64,000 bases of DNA, from positions 1 through 64,000 of the forward strand of contig JAAAJB010000054.1 in NCBI GenBank assembly GCA_016098155.1. The letters run 5' to 3'. Position numbers and translations under genes: made by a program. Each line of letters opens with the position of its first letter. Positions within the stretch are counted from its first letter, which is position 1. Under the pieces are notes generated by a model. The model was not told the origin of the DNA, made no database searches, and saw only the letters and a list, made by a program, of their open reading frames with translations. This document shows positions 47,136-57,600 of this stretch, one piece after another. Source of the stretch: Actinomortierella ambigua. Taxonomy: Eukaryota; Mortierellomycota; Mortierellomycetes; Mortierellales; Mortierellaceae.

Positions 47136-49014
47136 TCAAAAGCCACGGAACCGGTTCGAATAAGGCTGCACCTTGGGATGATCAACAGCGTCAAACTGCA
47201 CGTAGTCCAGCTTGTACTCGCCCTCCTTGTCGCAAATGACATTGATGTAAGCACCCTTGTTGCCCACCGAGTCGCTATTAGGAAGGGAGGGGTTTTTTGA
47301 CAACAATGTAAGAAATCACGTAGTAGTACAGACCACCCCAGCCCACGCAAAACGAAAACATAAGGAAGAAAACAGAACATCGCCGTCTTACCAGTAGTTG
47401 GGCGCCGAAAAGATGGTGACACATTTGCCATTGTGCTCAATCTGGTAGCCCTCCTGCTTGACTTCGTGCGAGCGGATGATCATGTCAATGTTGTTCAACT
47501 TGCAAAAATGGTCGGTCACATCCGGGCCAAACCGCTGTCCGACACCGCGGGCGCTCGGCCGTCGTCCAGGAAGAGGATGAGGGTCTGCCCACAGCAGCTC
47601 ACACATCAATCCCTCTTGGCCGGGCTGGCCCTTCTTGATACGGTCAATAGCACGGATCTCGTCCAGTGTGACATCGTCTCGCGATGACAGACCTCCATGC
47701 ACAACAAAGATCTTCTTCTGCACCAGGTGAGCCAACGGCAGAGTCACAAACGTCTCGGAGAAGATCTTGAACATTGTGTCGGAGAACTTGGCCTTGACTT
47801 CGTCCTCAAAGCCATAGACTTTGTTCATATCATCAGTCTCGTGGTTGCCACGGGTGAGGTACATGCCTTTGGGATACAGCAGCTTGTACGCAAAGAGTGT
47901 CAAAATAATCTCGAGCGAGAATGTACCGCGATCCACAAAGTCGCCGTTGAATAGGTATGCGTGGGTCTCCGATGGTCGGCCGTTGAGCTTGAAGATGTTC
48001 ATAAAGTCGTAGAATTGACCGTGCACGTCGCCACAGATGGTCAGCTTTTGTCCGACAGGGATATCGACGTCGACCATCGATGGCTGCTGCGTAAAGTACT
48101 TTTGGCACTGAAGAATGATCTCGTAGGCGTAGCGCTTGTGGATCTTCTTCTGCTTCAGGAATCGATCAATCATGTCATCGATAAACTCCTTGGTGACCTG
48201 ACCGTCGTCTATCCGCGCACCATCGTAGCTGTCCTCGACTAGCATGTCCTGCACATTGATCGTATCCGAGGCACGCTTCACATCGTGGTCGCCCGCAATG
48301 GCCGCCTCAAAGGCGAGACGCTGCACAATCTTCTCGCAATCCTCGAGCTTGCCCCGTGCATCCTTGTCGTTCGGTGCCAACTTGACCACAATGCGGAAAT
48401 CCTTGGCTGCCTCCTTGAACCGCGAGAGTGCATACTTGCCCACACCACGGCGGTAATATCCCTTGGCATACTTGGGATCCACCTCTATCGCCTTTTCACC
48501 ATCTCTGCAAGTGAGAAATCAATCAACATCAACATGAACATCAAGCAGTTAGTTGGAGAGCAAAACAGCATGTAAGCTCAGTGCCACACAAGGGTATCAC
48601 CTGCACAAGACACATACTCGATAGCAAGACCATAGTTCTCCAGCTTGGTGTTGCAGAACGCTCGGTTGGCATAGTACGGGGCAACATTCGGGTTCAGATC
48701 GATGGCCTCTGTGTACTTTTCAATGGCCTCCTCATACTTTTTATCTATCGTAACACAACGAGGGAAAGAGAGAGAAAGGATAGAACGGTGCCAGTGGTTA
48801 GCCTACTGCAATTTACAAGACTAGTAGAACTCCATGGACGCAAAAAGAAGCAATCTCTTGTAATGAATGCTGAAGTGCATTAGGGCAGGGTCGCCTGCTA
48901 TTGTGAAGGAAAGAATGGAGAAGGCACGTTACTGGCAAAGAGCTTGTTTGCTTCCTCCTTGATGAGGTTGGCCTTTGCGGCGATTTCCTCGGAGACCTGG
49001 ATTGTGGCAGCCAT
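47136..49014 (-). CDS. PPT1: Serine/threonine protein phosphatase 5 (TPR-PP5)
   Basis: Four exons (48933-49014, 48618-48744, 47392-48504, 47136-47274; phases 1, 2, 2) give 486 residues, the normal length. PP5 is an Hsp90 co-chaperone: its N-terminal TPR repeats bind the chaperone C-terminus and relieve autoinhibition of the phosphatase domain, which dephosphorylates Hsp90, Cdc37 and clients. TPR helices are visible (KKYEEAIEKYTEAIDLNP; YYANRAFCNTKLENYGLAIE; KGYYRRGVGKYALSRFKEAA). PPP-family metal and catalytic motifs follow: GDVHGQ (about 228), GDFVDRG, RGNHE, VHGGL, then IIRSHEVKQEGY and SAPNYCDSVGNKGAY across the last junction. The C-terminus ends NRFRGF. The start codon at 49014 begins MAATIQVSEEI. 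It is followed in tandem by Hikeshi. Confidence 0.96.
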
Positions 49015-49434
49015 GTTCAAAGTGCTGAAGTGTAGACAGGGGGAATGAAAGAGATGCAAATGCAATGTTGCCCCTGGAGCGGGGGAGGGGGCAGGTTGCT
49101 GATCTGGACAACGGCGGTATGATACAAAGTTTGTACGTACCAAAAGGATCGTTTCGCTAGATCAAATTGGCAGTAGTGCGACAACAAAATCGACATCCCC
49201 TTCACTCGATTCTGCTAAACCTCTCGATTCCCCCAACCTCCAGTTTTTATCCATCCACAATGTCTTATCGTCCGCATTGGTCTGCCTTTTACTAGGCCAT
49301 GTGAACTGCTTGCTAAAGACAGCTGATCTCGCCAGCAAGAGATAGGGTGGAGGTATTTCGTCGCAAGTGCCCCCATGGTTGAGGGGGGTGAATTGGATGT
49401 GGAAGGTTCATTGGGAAATGAAGAGAAGGTATGT

Positions 49435-49460
49435 GAGAGAGAGAGAGAGAGAGAGAGAGA
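49435..49460. repeat. (GA)n microsatellite upstream of PP5
   Basis: A GA run about 420 bp before the PP5 start codon. Confidence 0.9.
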
Positions 49461-49645
49461 TACAGAAAAGGGCGTGAAGGATGATAGATGGACAAAGAGT
49501 CAAATACGGTGATGCCAAAACTGTTATTTATCGCACTTTACGATCAGATAAAGCTAGTCCTTTTGGCAACTGCTGTGCTGCTCTAATACAAACAATCAAA
49601 CAAACAAACAAACAAGCGTTCTTTGGGGCATTGACCAGGGTGTTC

Positions 49646-50295
49646 TCAATCGATCGATTTGTTGCAGAAAAGATAAGACTTTCGCATTCTCTGCATCCCC
49701 TTCATCTTGACTATCCTTCTTCTTTTCAGGGCCCAGATGTCCGCCATGTATGTGTCATAGGCTGGCGAGGACCATTGGCGGCTGATTGGCTCTGAAGCCA
49801 TCATAAACTCCGTGTCTGCATGATCATGGCACAACTACTGGTGTCCAGGAGAATGTTCTCCATCTTCAAGTCTCGATATGCAACACAGAGACTGTACAGA
49901 TTAGCTAGACATTTGGCAACAGGTAGCAACAGCCTATCCACAGCTACATCGGTGAGAACATAATTTCTAAGACCGCTCAAGTAGTCAAGAAGGGAACCGC
50001 CGGTGCAATTCTCCATGACCAGGGTCACCTTCGACATGCCCTGAATGACTCTGTCAAGGCAGGTAATGTAGGGATGGCAATCACCCCTCGAACGAGCAGA
50101 CTGACCAGCTGGTGGATAATGACCTCGTTCAGCATCAACTGCAAGAGTCGAGTCAAATCTCTTCTCGAGCACCTTGGTAGCATGGCAGGGGATTACCGTG
50201 TTCCTGACGATGTTCATGCTGTGAGCGACGGTAGCCAGAGCACGGCCAACAGACCGGATGCTCGACAGCACACTAACAGCCACCGAAAGAGACAC
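49646..50295 (-). pseudogene. Broken protein kinase gene
   Basis: Minus-strand sequence contains kinase C-lobe motifs: HPYITCLDRVIQGMSKVTLV, MENCTGGSLLDYL, then YRDLKMENILLD (catalytic loop with Tyr in place of the usual His). An N-lobe helix (NEVIIHQLVSLL) is present but in a different frame. After the catalytic loop the frame ends at 49801 with no DFG motif; a later C-lobe piece (PAYDTYMADIWAL) follows in another frame to 49646. The kinase is thus frameshifted at least twice and has lost the segment with the Mg-binding loop. Sequence upstream (50335-51130) has hydrophobic helical segments in several frames and may be the decayed N-terminal part. Confidence 0.65.
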
Positions 50296-52487
50296 TAAAA
50301 CGTCGTTGGCTACGGAAACCCCACCAGTGCACGGTCAGACCTGAAACTTGCACATGTGAAGGCACCTTCGCGGCTTAGAGGCCATGCGGCCCACAGAACT
50401 CAGAATCTGACCGGCTAGCAGTAAGACCCGCAGGAGGCTCTGCTGTCGAAGGTAATTGTGTTTGCTGATAAGGCGCCACGCCAGACTTTCAGCGAGGCCA
50501 GCGCAACCAGAACCACGACCATGAAAGTGCGCTCGATGACACTGCTCAGGAGTGGTAGGAGCCATATAGCCAAGTCATGGGGTGGGAACAAGCAGGACTA
50601 TAAACGACGCAGACTAACAGGTTCCAGGTCATACGTGCTTCTTCGAGAGAGAGGTGTGCAACGCCGGCGAGAAGGTTCGCAGCCAAGTCGATGGCAACGG
50701 CGCAAAGGACTCGCACGACACATACGACTGCCAACGTTGCCGACCTTACACAACTGTAAGCCAGGCGCACAGCGGCCGGAAGCCTGTAGGAACAGTTCTA
50801 TGACATGCTGAAAAAAAAACAGGGTAATCACAGGCCACACTGTGGCAACAGCGGGGCGGGTGAGGAAGAAGGCCAGCTTTCCTACAACGCGAAGGGCGCT
50901 GACGAGAGCGAAGAGAATGTTGAGGAGGACTAGCAGCACATGCTGAAGTCGAAAGCTGTAAAAGAGGATTGTGTGTGGGCATGGGGGTGGTGGATAGGGG
51001 AAACAGGTAAAGGTCTGTGAAGAGAGAGAAAAAGAAAGGCTCCCAAGAACAATGACTGGCTGATTGTTTGGTTGTCGTTGGCAAGGATAGCAGGATAGCA
51101 AGTCTGAAGGCTTCTCTGGCCCCATTCATGCATCAGCTAGCGTCCCCGTCTCTCACTCGTTCGTGTATCGCTAGCCGGCCTCCCTCTGGGCTCTAGAGTA
51201 TGCTCCTTACCGACGGTGTCTCTCTAGCACGTCTGTAGGCTGGGAAAAATGAGTGTGTATTCTTCCCTCCTCGCAGCCTGCTGCACTCCCTAATTTTCTA
51301 CTTGACCAACCGAGGGTGAGACGGTCAATTCACCGACCTCCACTCGAGGTGAGAAGGAGCATGAGATGCAAGGTCAGTAGCAGAGTGCGAATGTGACGCA
51401 GCAAAGTAACAGCATCATTGTACAGGAGTGCAGGCAGACCCTTCCTTGCTCTGTGGCCTTGCCTTCATCAACAAAGTTTGTTCTCCACACTTCATCTCTC
51501 GTATGAGAAAGTCGCCGAGAACGCAATGACGCAAGAAAGGCCCGGTGAGTTCATCTGCTTCCTATCTTCTTTCTCTCACTCTTGCTCCTCACTTTCCTCT
51601 TCTCACCCACTACATATGGACTTCACAGTCACTCACTCCCAATGCGCTTTAGAACGAGGGTGGCCTAAGACTCATGACAGTGTGGACTACCATGGAGATA
51701 CCTTCACGCGTGGCTCTCTACTCTCTTGTGTCTTCAGCTTCTCTATTCTCCCACAGAATTCCCCTCCCTCCTAGTAACCTACACCCATGACCAATCTCTC
51801 CTACTAAACACATTGATAGTTGCATGGGATAGGGATGTGGACACGTACAGTCACATGGATACATAGAACCAACGGCGCGGATAGCAACAATGATGCGGGC
51901 ATCAAGGACATTCGAATCAGGACACTGCAACAAGGTACGATTTGGTTGCAGTGTAATGGTCTTGGACGGCCGCCGAGTGATGGCACGCAATCGCACAATG
52001 TGTCCTTTGAATGGATGCACCAGTATGGTCTTTTACGATGTTGAGGTTGTGCCATGGTGGCGAATAGCAGGCACAAATGTGAATGCAGAAATCACCTTTC
52101 AACCTTGGACGGCCGAGCTCCCGTAGGATTCAATGCTGAGGATATCCACGCAGAAGCCGAGTTGTTGAGCCAAAGAGAAGCCAGGCGAGAAGATGTATAT
52201 TCTGATGAGAATGTGCACAGTCGACGGATAGGTACGGTGAATGCAGATGATAATGATGATGATGAAGTATCTTTCCCAAGGGGGTTGAGGTGAAGACTCG
52301 CAAATAAGAAAGGGCTTCTTGCAAATTGGTACTATGTACATGACCATACCGTGGGTCCTGAGGCCATCCTCGGCTTGAGACTAGCAGAGTACATGCTGAC
52401 CTTCACTCTCTTGTGTCCCGCAGCTTAATAGGTTTGGCTTAATTCCTCGATTTTTTCCTGTGACGTTCTTTTTTTTTCATTTCGCCC
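50296..52487. other. Decayed region between the kinase pseudogene and RVS161
   Basis: Minus-strand frames at 50546-51125 encode hydrophobic, helix-like stretches (LLVLLNILFALVSALRVVGK; AVAIDLAANLLAGVAHLSLE) interrupted by frame changes, plausibly belonging to the kinase pseudogene. On the plus strand, 51890-52126 and 52054-52293 contain protein-like segments (FYDVEVVPWWRIAGTNVNAE; GFNAEDIHAEAELLSQREAR) in two frames that meet near 52123, suggesting a second frameshifted gene. No family is recognised for either. Confidence 0.35.
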
Positions 52488-52942
52488 GTGAACTCTTATG
52501 CCAAGTCCCTATCTCTCTCGTATTTCCACCATTGCTTCCACCACCCATTTCCTCCCCTCAACCACTTTCTCTTCTACAACCTCTCTTCCTTCTTCTACAC
52601 AAATGAGCTGGTAAGGACATTGGGCGCACCTTGTCCTCTCTTCATCCATCCAACATTCCATTCAATACTCCATCCATCCAATCTTTCATCACTCTGAAGT
52701 GAATGTCCATCCCGCTGGTCAATATTCTCTCAGCCCCGCAATGCGCACGCACATGTGCTTCAAAGAAAAAGGCAGCACCTAGTTTTGTTTGCTTCCCTTT
52801 GGAACACCCTGCTCTTTCTCTCTCTTTCTCTCTCTCTCTCTCTACCCACCTATCCATCTATCTCGCTCTGTCTCTCTCTCTCGCTCACGTTAAACGCAGC
52901 CTACTGATATTCCCGGCCTTCTCTTTTTTCCCGATTATCACA

Positions 52943-54158
52943 ATGTCTAGGTCTGGTTTCAAAAAGAACCTCAACCGCGCCACAACCACGGTGCTGTCCA
53001 AGACGGGCAACATTGACAAGACCTCTGATCGCGAGTTTGACGAGGAAGAGAGGCGACTCAAACTGTAAATGGCGTGCGACTAGCAAGGAGGATAACAAAG
53101 AAAAAAAAAAGCGAGGGCGCAAGGTTTTTATTTCTTTTCTTGTCGCAAATGCTAAAACTATAGGTGGGCTGTTTTCTTTTCTACTTTCTTTCCCTGTCAA
53201 TGACGACAATATAGTCTCGAAGCCAAAGCAGAAAAATTGCACAAGGAAGCAAGAGGATATGTCGACGCTGTGCGAGGTACGGACTGTGATGGTCGTAGAC
53301 CCTAAGCAAAAGGCACCGCCCCCTATATTATCCGATCTGGAGAAGATGAAGAAGAAGAGGAGGCATGCCACCATCGAAGCTTCTTCAGGTTTTCCAGCAT
53401 TCTCACACTAATCTTGTGCCCCATGAAAAATATAGGTATGACAGGAGCACAACTCCGGATCGCTTCCACCATCGACCAGTTTTACGACGAGGGCGCACCC
53501 ATGGGCATCTATGGCGTCAAGTACAAGGAGGCAGTCACCAAACTGGACGAGCAAGCGCGTGAAGATATTGTATGTCGGGGCTTATCCCCCCCTTGCATTG
53601 TTTTTTTATCTCTCTTCATTTGAAGAAGGTATCTCTTTGTATCTCCTCCTCTCCAAATGCTGACCCCCCTTCTTTCCCTATTTTTTACCTACTTTTTTTT
53701 AGGACTCGGCCTATCGCACGACCGTCCTGGAGCCGATCGGGCGGTTTGCGGCCTACTTCCCCGAGATTAACGAAGGGCTCCGGCGGCGCCAAAAGAAGCT
53801 GATCGACTATGACACGGCGCGGGCCAAAGTGCGCAAGCTGGTTGAGAAGCCGTCGGAGGATGCGTCCAGGCTGCCGCGGGCCGAGATGGAATGCAATGCC
53901 TCGCGGGAGGTCTACGAGACGATCCATGCGCAGCTGACGGCCGAGTTGCCCAAGGTCATGGACAGCAGGATAGCGTACTTGGACCCGTCCTTTGAGGCCG
54001 TGGTCAAGAGCCAGCTGGCGTTTGCTCAGGATGCCCATACGACCTTGGATAACCTGCGCCAGTTCTTCCCGCAGGAGGCCCAGGGCTATGAGCTCGAGGA
54101 GTCTGTCGATGGCATCTTGCGCCAGATGCGCGAGTTGACGATCTGTGGCCTGGCATAA
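52943..54158 (+). CDS. RVS161: BAR-domain protein Rvs161/Hob3 (amphiphysin-like)
   Basis: Four exons (52943-53064, 53215-53276, 53436-53569, 53703-54158; phases 2, 1, 0) give 257 residues, close to yeast Rvs161. The protein forms a BAR dimer with Rvs167, senses membrane curvature at endocytic sites and acts with actin in scission and cell polarity. It is a BAR domain from end to end: MSRSGFKKNLNRATTTVLSK (amphipathic N-terminal helix), LEAKAEKLHKEARGYVDAVR, GMTGAQLRIASTIDQFYDE, YRTTVLEPIGRFAAYFPEIN, then RRRQKKLIDYDTARAKVRKL and the final helices. There is no SH3 domain, as expected for Rvs161 rather than Rvs167. The start is the only ATG before the first helix. AATAAA-type signals follow the stop (54165-54175, 54227-54246). 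Confidence 0.96.
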
Positions 54159-54604
54159 AAAAAATAAATAAAAAAGTTGCGTCCTTTCCTCCTCCACTCT
54201 CCGACATACGACTGCACACGAAAACAGAATAAATAGATGAATAAAAATATCAAATACAAAGCACTGAGAAATGTTTGGGTCTTTGGTTATATTACAGTTT
54301 CGAGGTTTGGGTTTTCAGCAAAGGTGTAGAAAAAAAAAAGACTGCAGATGCAACAACAAAAAAAAGTGAGGATTAAAGAAAAGAGGATGAATGAGAGCAA
54401 CTGGGACAAGATAAAAAAGACAAGAACAAAAAACAAAAACGACTTGAAGACAAATAAAATAATGAAATAGATGAATGAATGCGATGCGTGGGTTGGGGAT
54501 GGTGAGCGTGAGACTATGTAACAAGAGCTTGTTTGTTTCTTGTGTTAAAAAATACAAGGTAATAAAGAGGCGGCAGAGAAATAAGGAACGGAAGAAAAAA
54601 AAAA

Positions 54605-57600
54605 CTACCAAGTCTCGGCATCAATGTCCTCCATCGTCGTGTCATCCACGAGATCGTTGAAAAAGATGGACGTCGGCGGTTGCGCCGACGGGCCATTGCT
54701 GACCGCTGACGGCGGCATGCCAAGATCGCCTACATGGCTTGGCCGACGACTCGCACTGGTTGCATCGTTGTTCTGGTTGTTGTTGTTATTGTTGTTGCCA
54801 ATGAAGTTGTTGTGGTTGGTATTATTGCCGCCATGGTGATGGCTCATAGATCCCACTCGACGCCTTGCATGGGCTGGAGACAACAACTCATCACCGTCGA
54901 TCATCGTCGAAGGCAGTGTCATATCGTTCAGTGCTCCAGCTTTGATGCTATTCGCCGCATGACCATGGCCAACAAGGTTGTTGTTGTTGTTGCTGTTGTT
55001 GTTAGGGACACTCATGTTGTTGCCTCCGTTGCTGTGGCCATGGTGGCCATGGTGCCGAAGTGGGTGCTGTGGCCGACCATCCGCGCCTTGTGGGTGGCCA
55101 TTGTTGAAATCCATCATCGCCTTTTGATAGATCTGACTCACAAGATCGTCATCAAGTGGGAACTCTTGCTTAATGTACACATCCTCCGGCTCAACCTTCA
55201 AAGGCACCTGAGGCGACAAGGACTGAGCATGGACCGTTGGTGTCAGCTGCGGTTGAGGCGAGGGCTCGGTCGTGCCTCGTTGTTGTTGTTGATGATGTTG
55301 CGGTTGTCTTTGCTGCTGCTGCTGCTGCTGCTGTAGTTGTTGACGATGCATCTGCAGCTTACGCTCTTCCTGTTCACGCGCCTGCAGCGTATGGAAATGA
55401 AACGGTGCAGCGGCTGTAGCGCCAAGAATGCCCAGTCCCGCAGCTCCCGAAGGACCGCTAGCACCGCCGACACTTGGACCACCAGCAGACGATGACGACG
55501 CCGACGCCGATGTCGGCACGAGAAGGGGCTGGCCATTGAGGCCTAGCTCCGTGCCTGTGGCGCCCACGCCAAATCCTGCAAAGTCCACGCCAAAGCCGCC
55601 CGGGTAAGTCTCGAAATAGTTGTTTCCCATCGAGCCCAAGCTGTTGTTGCCGCTCACATAGTTGGATGGGCCTCCGACGGGGCTCTCGTACGACACATGC
55701 TCCTGCGCCGACATCAGCTGCTGGTTCCAACCATCCATACCACCCAACGAGTTAGCTTGCTCGTTCCAATAGTCGTCCTCGTCCGGATCGTGCTCGCCAA
55801 TGCCCAACATCGCCGTCAGCGACGTTGAATCCAGAGGTGACACTCGACCAGTATTGTCAAACACAATCGTCGGGTTCGAGTTGTAAAACTCGGTCAGGAT
55901 CGCCTTTGACTCTTCGCTCGGCACGGTCGAACAGTTGGGCACCATGTTTGCCGCTCGTGCAGCGGCTGCTGTCGCTGCCGCTGACGCTGCTGCTACAGAA
56001 GAGGATGCCGCCGGATCAACATTGTTCATGTTGTTCGAGTGGTCGTCGACGGAGATGGGCGGCACGACTGTAGCAGCCAAAGACGAGGACGATTGAATTA
56101 CCTCCATGACACTGTCATCTCCAGCATCCGGCTCGGCAGGCAGCATGGGGCTGTTCTGGGCAGGGGTATTGGCCATACTTGTGCCGACCGACCAAGTGTG
56201 CGGCGATCTCGTCCGGTTCACAAGCGACGAGGCGCCTGTTGTCGGTCCATCGCTCTGCGATGCAGGCGAAGAGGGGATACCCAGCGACGGAAAGTTGGTT
56301 GTAGTCATTGTTGGCTGCATCCTTGGGCTCGAAGGCTGCGAGTCTGAGCGGAGATAAGGATGGTGCAAGTGGTGCAGCACGTGGTGGTGATCCGGGTGCT
56401 TGACTTCCCGAAGCACTGTCGTCGCCGGGCTCGACATACTGCTCGAACTTGTCGGTCCTGGGGAGACAGACGAGTGGTGACCCGACAAGGGGCTCGGGCT
56501 GTTCTCGTCCTGGTGCCTTGCCACCTGCGCGTTGTAAATGTTGTCCATGATATCCGAACTCTTCTTCAGACTGTCAAAGGCATAGTGTTGGGAGTATGCC
56601 TTGATCACGCTCAAAGTCGACACAAACTGAGACTTTGACTTGAGCGACTGGTATGCTGTCGAGTTGGCGGTGTTGGTGAGATGCATGATGGCCGCGTGCA
56701 AGATCGTGTAGCACTGTGTACCAAAGTTGAGACCAAACTGAGGTTGGAAGCAAAGCGAACGAGCCAGGCCAGTGATCATCGAGGCCGACAAAGTACAACG
56801 CTCGTGCGAGAGACTCGTCTTGGGCATATCATCGGTCGAGCGAGGATTGGACGAGTCCATGTAAGGATTGTGCAGGCTGTGAACGATCGAATAAAAGTAC
56901 ATGTGAAGTGATGCCACGTAGGGTGAAGGCAGCGTCTTTGTCGACAGTGCATCCGGCGCGGGCGTGTACTGCAAATGCTCGGGCAGGCCAGCCAGCCACG
57001 TAAACAAGGACTCGTCCAGCGACGTCAGAGCCACCTCGTGCTCCTCCTGGGTCCTGTACCGATTGTTAGCGACACGGGTAAAGTGCTTGAGAACTCGACC
57101 AACGAGCTTGCTGAGATGGAGAAGTTGCAAGAACAGTTGTGGTGGCGAGTAATAGTGAGATAGCGAAACCATGCTGTTGCTGTTGGATCCTGGCCCGTCA
57201 TACAAGTGCTCCTGGAATGGAAAGTCAATGTTGCAGTCGCCGTCATGAATAATGGCCGGTTTCCTCGTTGCCAGCGCCAACAGACGGTCGTTCATGTAGC
57301 AGCACCACCAAATACAGCGTCTTGTCTCACGTTCGTCGTCGGGCAGTCCCATGTGCTTGCATGACTTGTGCAGGTCAAGCAATTGAGCCATGCGCACACT
57401 CATCGAATGGTATGTTTGCCGCTGAGTCTGATTGTCCTCCAACTGTGCCAAGAAAAGCAGCGCCTGGACCGTAGACAAGCGAGGTGCCATCAAAAAGTGA
57501 GGTAGCATTGCCTGGGCGCGTTCCAAAAATAGCTGGCCTGCTGTCTCGGGTCGGGTAGGGTCTGCACGCAACACCACCCAGTTGGAGTATCGTGAAGCGT

